Shown here: piece after piece, positions 7,326 to 14,805 of the stretch
How the letters are laid out: each line of letters begins with the position of its first letter
How positions within the stretch are numbered: position 1 is the first letter of the stretch
Source: a virus
DNA length: 35,973 nt
Strand: one strand, 5' to 3'
Virus record (IMG/VR): IMGVR_UViG_3300046522_000628
Span: 1-35,973 of that record
Notes under the pieces: generated by a model
What the model was told of the DNA's origin: nothing
The model's input: the letters and a program-made list of their open reading frames with translations, nothing else
Database searches by the model: none
Made by a program: the position numbers and the translations under genes

Positions 7326-9059
7326 TCAATTCCCTTCCTTGCCGGTGCCGCCGGTGTCGGCCGAGCCGCTGCCGGCGATGTTGTCGGTCGTGTCGGTCGC
7401 CTCGGGCACGCCGTTGCCGCCGCCGACCACATTGGGGATCGGCAGGCCGCCGTCGACGAAGCGCTGATGCTCGCCGATCCGTACCGTGACGTTCGCGTCG
7501 TAATCGCCGCCATTGAGGTCGGCCGTGATCTGCTGGCCGGTCGTCCAGGCATGCGCTTCGTGGATCTCGAGCGCCTTGGCTTCGCGCGCCGGGTCCATCG
7601 ACAGCTTGCCGTCGCCGCGGAACCGCACCCGGCTCCACGCCGCGCGCTTGTTCTCGTCGGTCAAATAGCCGGGCAGCTTGTAGCGGCCCCGCGCGACCTG
7701 TTCGTACAGCCATGACGCATAGCGCAGCTGCTCGCTTTGGCCGATCAGCCACTCGCGCCGCGGCTTGACCAGGATCTGATACAGGCTTTCGAACGCCGCG
7801 CGGCTGGCGGTGTAGCTCGACAGGAAGTGCAGCAGCAGCACCTCGACCGGGATGCCGGTCGCCGCGCCGATCTGCCGCGCCAGCCCCATGAAGAACGGAT
7901 CGAACGCCGGATTGGGGCGGCCAGGCGTCTTGGCCTCGACTTCGTGGTCGAGGTCGAGGTCGAGGATCGACCCTTCCTCGAGCTGGTATTCGGGCGCAAC
8001 CCCGCCCTCTCCCTCGCCGGCCATCCCGCCGGTGACGATGCGGTCGCCGTCGTCGCCCTCTGCGGCATAGACCGGCTCGGGCATCGCCTGCGCACCGGGC
8101 GACTTGTGCGTAAACACCAGCATCGCCGACAGCACCGCGGCGAACGCCTCGGCGCGGGTCAGCGTCGACACCTTCTGGACGATGTCGAGCACCGGCGCCA
8201 GGAACGGCACGCCGCGCGTCTGGTTGGCGCGCTTCTTCTTGGCGACCAGGAAGGCGGTCGGCAGGCCGGACTTTTCGCCCCAGGCGTCGATGAACATCAC
8301 GTCGTCCGACGTGCGGACGTTGAACGCGCCCGGATCGCGCTTGAGCACGCCGAACGCCAGCGGCGCGCCATAATCGTCCTGCACCACGCCGGCGATGCAC
8401 ACCCGGCCCGCCCAGGGGCCGCTGGCCAGTTTCTGGCCCTCGGTGTGACCGACCGGCGACATGATCCAGTCTGCCTCGAACAATTTCCACGCGGTCGCGT
8501 GGCGGCGTCCGCGCTGCTCGGGCATCACGCGGACGACCAGCATGTCGCCCGAGGTCAGTTCGCCGCGCAGGATGATTTCCTGCTGGCCATAGCCGGTCGA
8601 CGATTGCTCGGCGTCGGGATCCTTCGACGCCATATATTCGTCGTAATCGATCCGCATCCGCTTGGTGATCTTCGCCAGCGCTTCGGGCGTCAGCCCGACC
8701 TCGTCGGCGTCGACATCGGGAATCGCCATCAGGCCGGTGCCGATGATGAACTCGACCGGACGCTCGATCGCCGCCGTCGCCAGCGGCATGTTGGCCGCGG
8801 CATAGCGCGACTGGCCGATCAGCGTGGTCTGGCCGCCGATATAATCGACATTGGCCGAGCGCGGCCGGCGCTTGACGCCCTTGATCCCGCCGCGCCGTCC
8901 GGCATCGTAGATCGATGGCGCCTGCAGCCCGCCGACGCGAATCTCGCTGGTCATCGCGCTCGCCGCCGACATCGCGCTGCGTTCGGCCAGGCGCCGCACG
9001 CCCGCCGCCGGCGAGACGAAGCCGATCGCGCGGTCGATCAAATTGAGCTTCACGTCCAT
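7326..9059 (-). CDS. Portal protein, lambda gpB family
   Basis: A 577-residue protein expected to form the dodecameric ring at the packaging vertex. Family features include the N-terminal SANVDYIGGQTTLIGQSRYA region, the basic MPEQRGRRHATAWKLFEADW segment, the stem-like region ending VEVLLLHFLSSYTASRAA at about 430, and a Gly/Thr/Asp-rich tail after about residue 535. The start is ATG 9059 (MDVKLNLIDRAIGF), which overlaps the stop of the gpW-like gene. An extension back to 9347 exists but runs through that gene in another frame. Length and position match lambda gpB (533). Confidence 0.93.
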   Translation of the reverse strand: MDVKLNLIDRAIGFVSPAAGVRRLAERSAMSAASAMTSEIRVGGLQAPSIYDAGRRGGIKGVKRRPRSANVDYIGGQTTLIGQSRYAAANMPLATAAIERPVEFIIGTGLMAIPDVDADEVGLTPEALAKITKRMRIDYDEYMASKDPDAEQSSTGYGQQEIILRGELTSGDMLVVRVMPEQRGRRHATAWKLFEADWIMSPVGHTEGQKLASGPWAGRVCIAGVVQDDYGAPLAFGVLKRDPGAFNVRTSDDVMFIDAWGEKSGLPTAFLVAKKKRANQTRGVPFLAPVLDIVQKVSTLTRAEAFAAVLSAMLVFTHKSPGAQAMPEPVYAAEGDDGDRIVTGGMAGEGEGGVAPEYQLEEGSILDLDLDHEVEAKTPGRPNPAFDPFFMGLARQIGAATGIPVEVLLLHFLSSYTASRAAFESLYQILVKPRREWLIGQSEQLRYASWLYEQVARGRYKLPGYLTDENKRAAWSRVRFRGDGKLSMDPAREAKALEIHEAHAWTTGQQITADLNGGDYDANVTVRIGEHQRFVDGGLPIPNVVGGGNGVPEATDTTDNIAGSGSADTGGTGKEGN

Positions 9060-9292
9060 CAGCGGAACACCGCGATGCCGCGCCGCACCCGGCCGCGGCT
9101 CGATCCGGTCATCGCATTGAGGTCGTTCTGTGCCTGGCGATAGCCGGCCTGCAAATCCTTGAGCGGCGCGCGGATCAGCTCGCGGCCATCGGGCATCTTG
9201 TACGACTGGTTGCCCAGCGCGGCCTCGATCGAGGCGCGATATGCGGCGACCAGCGAGCGCTGCGCGTCGATTTCGTCCTGCGTTGCCGCCAT
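9059..9292 (-). CDS. gpW-like head-tail joining protein
   Basis: A 77-residue protein with an N-terminal helix (DEIDAQRSLVAAYRASIEAA), a short Gly turn and hairpin-like segment (YKMPDGRELIRAPLKDL), and a second helix. This is the layout of lambda gpW (68 residues), which completes the filled head before tail joining. It sits directly upstream of the portal gene with an ATGA overlap, exactly as W precedes B in lambda. A terminator-like hairpin lies just upstream. The ribosome site is weak (GAGG eleven bases before ATG 9292). Confidence 0.83.
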   Translation of the reverse strand: MAATQDEIDAQRSLVAAYRASIEAALGNQSYKMPDGRELIRAPLKDLQAGYRQAQNDLNAMTGSSRGRVRRGIAVFR

Positions 9293-9309
9293 CGGGAGGG
9301 ACCTCGGTG

Positions 9310-9345
9310 AAAATGAAAAGGGGCCAGCCTTGCCGGGCCGGCCCC
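9310..9345 (-). terminator. Intrinsic terminator-like hairpin upstream of the gpW-like gene
   Basis: On the minus strand a nine-base-pair GC-rich stem (arms 9345-9337 and 9328-9320, one G-U pair, eight-base loop) is followed by TTTTCATTTTCACC. It could end transcripts arriving from the terminase region, or be passed by an antiterminated polymerase. No gene on the plus strand would need it. Confidence 0.7.
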
Positions 9346-9584
9346 AAAGTCGGGAAAGGGGATGATCAATCGCGCTACAGCTTCATGGCTTCCTCCCGTT
9401 CGGACGTTGAACATGCGGCCACGAAAAAACCAGCGCCGGTTTCCCGGGCGGGTTCCACATGCTCGCAACTTTTCGACGGTTCCTCCCTTGTCAAATCATC
9501 GACTCCCCCGTCAAGCTGGGCACAGTTACAAAGTCGCGCGACAGCTATTCGCGTGATCGTCAAGCAATAAGCGAGCCGAGTATA
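9346..9584. other. Gap without a convincing gene between gpW-like and 84-aa genes
   Basis: This stretch is less GC-rich than its surroundings. On the minus strand it holds TTGACG and TTGACA hexamers (about 9563-9558 and 9500-9490) that could be -35 boxes, and a strong ribosome-site sequence (GGGAGGAAGCC) before an ATG that is followed almost at once by a stop. A 62-codon frame (9375-9563) starts with TTG and resembles no known family. A late-gene promoter or leader is possible but not shown. Confidence 0.4.
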
Positions 9585-9839
9585 TTACCCCGCCTCGTCG
9601 TCCTCCAATGCGCCCGCCAGTAACATAGCCCCGGGAATCCAGTATTCGCCCTCGTCGTCCTCGCTTTCGGTGCCGTCGGTTTCATCGTCCGGCTCGCCCT
9701 GCATCGCATCGAGCAGCGCGATCCCTGCCGTGACGAACGTCTCGATCGCGGCGCGGAAATATAACCACTCCGCTGCGCGGCGATCAGCCACGGAATGATT
9801 GTCTAGATACTTCGGATGATCCCCAGGCGCGTGACGCAC
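9585..9839 (-). CDS. Small acidic hypothetical protein
   Basis: An 84-residue protein starting with GTG at 9839, preceded by AAGGGGGAAGTGTC, a strong ribosome site. Residues of about 20-45 are helical (EWLYFRAAIETFVTAGIALL) and about 46-66 are strongly acidic (DDETDGTESEDDEGEY). It stands between the 154-aa gene and the gpW-like gene, where lambda has nothing. No family is recognised. The strong ribosome site and the phage context support a real gene. Confidence 0.6.
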   Translation of the reverse strand: MRHAPGDHPKYLDNHSVADRRAAEWLYFRAAIETFVTAGIALLDAMQGEPDDETDGTESEDDEGEYWIPGAMLLAGALEDDEAG

Positions 9840-10014
9840 GACACTTCCCCCTTTGCGCCGCGAGCGGCACGGGCAGCGCCGCCCCCATCAAACGCAAGCC
9901 GAAGGGTGTACACGCCATCGACCGAGGAGTCCCGACCGATCGCGCAAAGTCGTTACGCTTAGCAACTGAGATCATGCCCGTTTTGGGCTTGTGGCCGGGT
10001 CGGGCGGATCAGCA

Positions 10015-10479
10015 TCAGCCGCCATCGCGTTCGTTGTACGGCTCGCCGCGCTCGGCTGCCTCGGAAGCCTGCGCCGCCATCATTCGGCGCGTCATACTCT
10101 CCGCTCTAACGGGGGTGGAGCTAAGGATGGCGTCGGCTTTGGCGAGGGCGACGGCGCGCGAGCTATTTCGCCGGCTGACAGCGGCTCTGACGCTGCCGAA
10201 AGCCCGCGCGTGATCGGCTGTTGATCCATTAGCCCATGCGCCGGGATCAATAATCCGCGCGACCTGCTCCCGCTGCCCCTTATCCCCCACTACGGGCGAG
10301 GCTGCCAGAGCGGCGAGACGGTCGACCAAGGCGTTGATCGAATCTCTGACGTTGCGGCCTTCACCGTGCGTCATCTCGACGCACAGATAAGCGATATCAG
10401 GTGTATCGTCTGGTACGACATCAAGCCGACCAGCAAATGCCAGCAACCGCTCGATCAGCTCTTCATCCCGCGTCATCAT
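10015..10479 (-). CDS. Hypothetical phage protein
   Basis: A 154-residue protein. Translation most likely starts at ATG 10479 or 10476, since AGAGGAATGG lies just upstream; the longer frame to 10677 overlaps the terminase gene. It begins MTRDEELIERLLAFAGRLD and has an all-helical look, with REQVARIIDPGAWANGSTAD in the middle. Related REQVARIIDP-type segments occur in many phage proteins of unknown role. It lies 31 bases after the terminase large subunit stop on the same strand. No function can be given. Confidence 0.65.
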   Translation of the reverse strand: MMTRDEELIERLLAFAGRLDVVPDDTPDIAYLCVEMTHGEGRNVRDSINALVDRLAALAASPVVGDKGQREQVARIIDPGAWANGSTADHARAFGSVRAAVSRRNSSRAVALAKADAILSSTPVRAESMTRRMMAAQASEAAERGEPYNERDGG

Positions 10480-10510
10480 CCATTCCTCTGCTCTGTTGAG
10501 TTGCTTTCCA

Positions 10511-12664
10511 TCACCGCGTCCGATGCACCCGCACGCCGCGCTTCGCGGCCGGGCGCCGCATCGCCTGGGCAGCGGCCGGCGACGGCGCGGGCATGTCGCG
10601 GGGCGGTTCGCGAGCCGGTTCGTCGTCGCGGTCCTCGGCCGGCGCGCGCTCGGGGGCCGGCAGCTTGCGCGGGGCACCGCGGGGCGGGCGCGCCCATTCG
10701 GGCACCCAGGCCATCGACGAATCGCCGCCGCCCAGCCGCAGGATCACGGCATAGGCATAAACGTAGAGATCCCATGTCTCGTTGGCGCGGTGCGGGTCGC
10801 GCACCCATTGCTCGCCTTCCTTGGTCTCGCAGCGCATTTCGGCGATCCACGGCGCAGCGAGCAGGTCGCCGCGTTTGGTCGTGTCGCACGGGAAGTGGAT
10901 CGCGCCGGCGCCGCCATCGTCGATCTTGAGCCGGGTGTCGGCGATCGATTTGATCCGGTTGACGTTCGGTATGTAGAGCTCGGCCTGGGGCGCGCCCTTG
11001 ATCTGGCGCCGGGCGTCGATCGTCGGGGTCGGCAGCAGCGCCTTGTCGGGTTTGTTGCCGCCCTTGATCAGCGTGATCGCGGTCGCCGGCACCTTCGCGC
11101 GGCCAGAGCCGACGTCGCCGGTCACCATCGCATGCCACCATTGGAAGGCGTTGTCGGTCGCATTCTCGAGCCCGCCGGTGTCGACCGCGGTGTTGAATAT
11201 CTTCATCGTGCCGGCGCGACCGTCCGCCATCGGATAGCTGCGCGACAGCACCTCCTTGTGCAGCACCGCCCAGTCCTCGGCGCGCTTGAACGGCTTGAGC
11301 TTCTCGTTTCGCCCGTCGCGCTCGATCACGATCACGTCGTAGCGGTCGACCAGCCAGGCGCGGAAGCCGGGCCCGAACGCCCACACCGCGACCTCGAACC
11401 CCTTGGCCTGCTGGTCGACCGCGGCGACCAGGCACGCCGCGGCGCTGGGCACGGTGCGCAGGCGATGCCCCGACGTCCGCGCGCGCCGGACCAGTGTTTC
11501 CTCGGTCACCGCCGGCTCGCCGGATCCGCGCGCGGTGTAATTCTTGCCGATCACCGTCTGCCAGAAGGTCTTGAGGTCCTTTTCGTCCTGCTTGTCGGCG
11601 AATTCGATCTCCGCCTCGCGCCACTGGTGCGCCATCCTGCCCCACGACCGCATGCCCATCAGGCCGTCCCAGCGCTGCGACAGGCGGGTGAGCACCAGCA
11701 ACTCGCCGGTCTTGCCGAGCCCCCGGCCGTCCGCCTTCGTGTTCACAGCCTGCTCGCCGCGTCCGACCCAGCGGCCAGTCGCCATCAGCGCGCGCTTGTC
11801 CCGCTGCTGGTGCGTGCCGCCGCAGTCGGGGCAAACCACCATCGCCGACTCGGCCGCTTCCTCGGCAGTGCCGGTATTGTCGAACTTGAGCACGTTTTCG
11901 GTGTCGAGCTCGAACGGCGTGCCGCATTCGAGGCAATCGACCCACCAGCGCTCATTGGTTCCGCCCGGCAGCAGCGCGGCGATGCCCGCCTTGTCGCCCA
12001 GCTTGGGGGTCGAATTGACGTAGATCTTGGTGCCGCCGTACATTTCGAACGACCCCATGCGGCCATAGAGCAGCTTGAGGGCGGTGCCCTGGTCGCTGAT
12101 ATCCATGTCGAATTCGTCGTAATCGTCGAGGCGTCCGCGCGAAAATGGCTGGGCACGGAAGGTCGTGCCGACCGGGTGCAGCATGAAGATGTCGCAGCCG
12201 CGAAACTGCTTGAGGTTGATATTGTCGGCCGAGGCGCCGGCCAGCTGGCGCGCGCGCAGATCGGTGTTGTTGTCGAGCATCCGCGTCAGCTCGGTCGTGA
12301 CGTATTTCTTGACCGCCTCCTTGTCGGGCATGACGAACAGCAGCGACGCCGGGTCGTGCAGGATCGTGTGGTAAATCCAGGCGTTGCCGACTTCCGACTT
12401 GGCGGTTTGCGACGGGCCGCACACGACCACCTCGGCATAGGGGCTGTCGGCGCGCAGCGCGTCCATCGCGCGCTCGGTGAACCGCATGTCGTGCGGCGAC
12501 TCGCCCCAGGGGCCGGAATAGGCGCCCGGATTGTCGAGCAGCCGCCCGCGGTTGGCGGCCGAGATCGCCACCTTGGGCGGAAAGCGCAGATCCGCCAGCC
12601 CATCCGCCACCACCGCCCGCGCCGAGGCGAACGATGGAGGGAGAGGGGTGGCGACGTCGAGCAT
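10511..12664 (-). CDS. Terminase large subunit, GpA family
   Basis: A 717-residue DNA-packaging motor of the lambda gpA family. The ATPase part has a Walker A-like loop VCGPSQTAKSEV at about residues 81-92 and an acidic Walker B-like region LDDYDEFDMD at about 180. A CLEC...CPDC zinc-type cluster lies at about 248-283. The nuclease part begins near VAAVDQQAKGFEVAVWAF. A Pro/Ala/Arg-rich tail of some 60 residues ends the protein and may contact the portal. Length is close to lambda gpA (641) plus this tail. The ATG at 12664 overlaps the stop of the upstream gene (TGATG). Confidence 0.95.
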   Translation of the reverse strand: MLDVATPLPPSFASARAVVADGLADLRFPPKVAISAANRGRLLDNPGAYSGPWGESPHDMRFTERAMDALRADSPYAEVVVCGPSQTAKSEVGNAWIYHTILHDPASLLFVMPDKEAVKKYVTTELTRMLDNNTDLRARQLAGASADNINLKQFRGCDIFMLHPVGTTFRAQPFSRGRLDDYDEFDMDISDQGTALKLLYGRMGSFEMYGGTKIYVNSTPKLGDKAGIAALLPGGTNERWWVDCLECGTPFELDTENVLKFDNTGTAEEAAESAMVVCPDCGGTHQQRDKRALMATGRWVGRGEQAVNTKADGRGLGKTGELLVLTRLSQRWDGLMGMRSWGRMAHQWREAEIEFADKQDEKDLKTFWQTVIGKNYTARGSGEPAVTEETLVRRARTSGHRLRTVPSAAACLVAAVDQQAKGFEVAVWAFGPGFRAWLVDRYDVIVIERDGRNEKLKPFKRAEDWAVLHKEVLSRSYPMADGRAGTMKIFNTAVDTGGLENATDNAFQWWHAMVTGDVGSGRAKVPATAITLIKGGNKPDKALLPTPTIDARRQIKGAPQAELYIPNVNRIKSIADTRLKIDDGGAGAIHFPCDTTKRGDLLAAPWIAEMRCETKEGEQWVRDPHRANETWDLYVYAYAVILRLGGGDSSMAWVPEWARPPRGAPRKLPAPERAPAEDRDDEPAREPPRDMPAPSPAAAQAMRRPAAKRGVRVHRTR

Positions 12665-13077
12665 CAGGCGGCTGGCTTCGCTAGGGAGTCGATGCGCTGG
12701 ACGATCCCGTAGATGATGGCGCCATCGTCAGATTTTCGCGGCGCGCCGACCCGGTCCAGCGCATCATGCATGCTGTCGACGAAGCCATCACCGATCAGCA
12801 TGCTGACCGCGCCCAGGCGTGCCTCTAGGTGCGACGCATTTAGGCGAAGCCCGGTCGCCTGACGGTCCAGGTCGAGCAGAGACAGCGCTGCGCTCGACAT
12901 CAGCAGACGAATGTTGGTCGTCTTTTGCTCGTCGACGCGGCGCGGCCATGCCACCAGCTGGGCGATCAACCACTTGAGATCGTCACCCTCGGCGATGAAA
13001 TTATCCTCTTCGCGCAGTCCGAGCAGCTCGCGCATCTCTACCTCACGGCTGCGACGGCCGATCACCAGTTCCATCAT
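12664..13077 (-). CDS. Hypothetical protein between the terminase subunits
   Basis: A 137-residue protein starting at ATG 13077 (or the adjacent ATG 13074), next to GGGAGGGGAGGG. It is largely helical, with KWLIAQLVAWPRRVDEQKTT and SMLIGDGFVDSMHDALDRVG segments. It overlaps the small terminase stop upstream and the large terminase start downstream, so all three are probably made together. Lambda has no gene between Nu1 and A. A role in packaging is possible from position alone; no motif supports it. Confidence 0.72.
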   Translation of the reverse strand: MMELVIGRRSREVEMRELLGLREEDNFIAEGDDLKWLIAQLVAWPRRVDEQKTTNIRLLMSSAALSLLDLDRQATGLRLNASHLEARLGAVSMLIGDGFVDSMHDALDRVGAPRKSDDGAIIYGIVQRIDSLAKPAA

Positions 13078-13646
13078 CCCTCCCCTCCCGTTGCTTCGAT
13101 GCCGATCGGCGCCAGCGACACGACGAACGCGTCGATCGCGCGGGCGATGATGCCCTCGAGCGGCTTGACCTGGTCGGCATCGAACCCCGCGACGATCGCG
13201 AATTCGCCGGGGCACAGCATCAGCCGGCGCCGCAATTCGACCGCGGCGCCGGTCAGTTCGTGCATCAGCGGGGCCTTTTCGACCAGCTCGCCCATCGCCT
13301 TGCGGAATTCCAGTTCCTTGAACCCCGCCTCGAATTCTTCCTTGCGCGCGCGGCCCGACATCGACAGCTGCGCCTGGTCGGTGACGGCACCGCCCAGCAT
13401 GTCGAACCGCAATTGCGACAGCTGCGCGCGGCGCTCTGCGCTGGCATTATCCTCGGCCTCGCGCCGCGCCTTCCACCACGCGACGCCGGCGACGGCTTCA
13501 ATCTGATACGCCCGCCCGCGATCACCCTTTGCGATCAGCCAGTCGGGCTCGTCCTCGACCGAGCGCAGATGCACCCGCATCGTTTCTGGCGAGATATCGC
13601 AAAGCCCGGCGAATTCCTCGAGGCTGACGATCACCGCCTCACCCAC
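13074..13646 (-). CDS. Terminase small subunit, Nu1-like
   Basis: A 190-residue protein with an N-terminal winged helix (VSLEEFAGLCDISPETMRVH, then RGRAYQIEAVAGVAWWKAR), as in Nu1-type proteins that recognise the cos/pac site and recruit the large subunit. The second half is helical with many charged residues, likely the oligomerisation and large-subunit contact region. I start at GTG 13646 because GGGAGGG lies eight bases upstream; the frame also opens with a TTG at 13679. It begins the packaging module and overlaps the following gene. Confidence 0.85.
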   Translation of the reverse strand: MGEAVIVSLEEFAGLCDISPETMRVHLRSVEDEPDWLIAKGDRGRAYQIEAVAGVAWWKARREAEDNASAERRAQLSQLRFDMLGGAVTDQAQLSMSGRARKEEFEAGFKELEFRKAMGELVEKAPLMHELTGAAVELRRRLMLCPGEFAIVAGFDADQVKPLEGIIARAIDAFVVSLAPIGIEATGGEG

Positions 13647-13869
13647 GACCCAGCCCTCCCGCGTTTCCTGCCCCGCCAACCGCCCAAATCAGTCCATAAA
13701 GCAAAACAAAACCACGAATAATCAGCCGATTACCACAACGCGCGCGCTTCGCGCTGCCGTACCGCATTGGTCTTGGGAGGCGTGGGAGGACCCGAAGGGG
13801 GGGTGGCTGGCGGCGCGGCTGGCGCGGCGACGCGTACAGGTCGCCCTCCCGATGACGCGGCGCGGGCAT
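13639..13869 (-). CDS. Uncertain 76-codon frame between the 232-aa and terminase genes
   Basis: An ATG at 13869 overlaps the stop of the upstream gene (TGATG) and opens a 76-codon frame that runs into the small terminase start. The first half is very rich in Arg and Pro; the second half is more hydrophobic (LIIRGFVLLYGLIWAVGG) and comes from an AT-rich DNA stretch at about 13690-13735. The junction favours translation, but composition is unlike the neighbours. The AT-rich stretch could instead hold a late promoter. Confidence 0.3.
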   Translation of the reverse strand: MPAPRHREGDLYASPRQPRRQPPPLRVLPRLPRPMRYGSAKRARCGNRLIIRGFVLLYGLIWAVGGAGNAGGLGRG

Positions 13870-14567
13870 CAGGCCGCCTCGGCCCATGGCTCGCGCGGTG
13901 CGGTCGGGCGCAGCACGGCGAAGCCCATCGCGCGCAGCGACAGCGCCCAGGTCAGCTGGTCGAGCGCGTCCCACCACCGCGCATAGGCCAAGCGGCAGCG
14001 CCCCACGTCGTCGACCGCGCCGACCGAGATGATCGGGCAATAGCGGTGACCGCTGTCGGTATGCTCCCATTGCGCCTCGACCCCCGGCACCGACCACATG
14101 ACCGGACGATAGCGGCGATCGGGCAGCGCCCAGCCATCGGGCCGCCCAGCATGCCGAGCATGGAACGCCACCAGATGCCCGCCATCGATCCCGCCCAGCG
14201 CCGTCGCCACCATGTCGGCCGCGGCATGGACGTTGTCGCGGATCGACACGCCCGAGGACTGCACCCGGCATCCCATGTGCGCGATGTCGGCAATGGCAGC
14301 GCAGCCATCGGTCGAGCGACCATACCACACCCGCCCATCCGCCTCCGCCTCGATCGCATAGAGGCCGGCATTGCCCAGCCGATCCACCCGCTGGTCGCGA
14401 TAGGCCCACACGCACAGCGCCTCGACCTCGATCGACCCCGTCGCCTCCCATGGCCGAGCCCCAGGCCCAGGCAGCGCCCGCATCGCCCGCGTCACGATCG
14501 GCCCGCGCGCAAGATCACCAGCCCGCACCAGCCGATCGTCGCTCCCTTCCATTGGTGGAACCGTCAT
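13869..14567 (-). CDS. Hypothetical phage protein, 232 residues
   Basis: A soluble protein starting MTVPPMEGSDDRLVRAGDLA at ATG 14567. It has paired Cys/His residues (DGCAAIADIAHMGCRV, SGHRYCPIISVG) and a Trp/Tyr-rich C-terminal third. The segment WALSLRAMGFAVLRPTAP near the end reads as a helix-strand pair. It lies between the helicase gene with its repeat array and the terminase genes, at the change from replication to packaging. Genes in that place are often late regulators or endonucleases, but I see no motif for either. Confidence 0.7.
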   Translation of the reverse strand: MTVPPMEGSDDRLVRAGDLARGPIVTRAMRALPGPGARPWEATGSIEVEALCVWAYRDQRVDRLGNAGLYAIEAEADGRVWYGRSTDGCAAIADIAHMGCRVQSSGVSIRDNVHAAADMVATALGGIDGGHLVAFHARHAGRPDGWALPDRRYRPVMWSVPGVEAQWEHTDSGHRYCPIISVGAVDDVGRCRLAYARWWDALDQLTWALSLRAMGFAVLRPTAPREPWAEAA

Positions 14568-14634
14568 ACCGCTATCCTTCCGCTCGAAAGAGCCAACCTA
14601 AAGCACTTATAACCAACAATATTCTTGTCTATCG

Positions 14635-14800
14635 TGGAAGGGATGGAAGGATTGGAAGGGTTGTGAATGTCTGTGTGCGCATGCCCGCGCCTGCCTGTGT
14701 GCGCGCTTTGATCCGGCGAACCCTTCCAACCCTTCCAAACCCGCAGAAATCCGCGCTTTCCCCCTTCCAAGAAGCTTCCGCCAACCTTCCAGATGGAAGG
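14635..14800. repeat. Array of eight TGGAAGG motifs in direct and inverted orientation
   Basis: TGGAAGG occurs at 14635, 14644, 14653 and 14794; its complement CCTTCCA occurs at 14722, 14731, 14763 and 14785. The first three are spaced exactly nine bases apart, as are the first two inverted ones. The two groups can pair: TTGGAAGGGTT near 14652 is complementary to AACCCTTCCAA near 14720. The last inverted and direct copies form a tight hairpin two bases apart in the centre. The array fills the 238-bp gap after the helicase gene, next to an AT-rich stretch (14598-14633). This looks like an iteron-type replication origin or a regulatory array. Confidence 0.8.
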
Positions 14801-14805
14801 ATCAA

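Noticed and set aside
7324-8490. N-terminal extension of the protease frame
   Set aside because: It lies over the portal gene in another frame; the true start at 7323 has family-consistent sequence right after it.
9375-9563. 62-codon minus-strand frame after the 84-residue gene
   Set aside because: TTG start without a ribosome site, no family resemblance, and irregular composition.
9784-9975. 63-codon minus-strand frame overlapping the 84-residue gene
   Set aside because: It overlaps a gene with a strong ribosome site in a different frame and has no clear start signal of its own.
14564-14770. 68-codon minus-strand frame over the TGGAAGG array
   Set aside because: It starts with TTG, its sequence follows the repeats (KGWKG, NPSNPSIP), and such frames arise from the repeats themselves. 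Its ATGA junction with the next gene is noted but not enough.
14635-14800. CRISPR array
   Set aside because: The repeats are seven bases with two-base spacing in the tandem parts and occur in both orientations; no spacers or cas genes are present.
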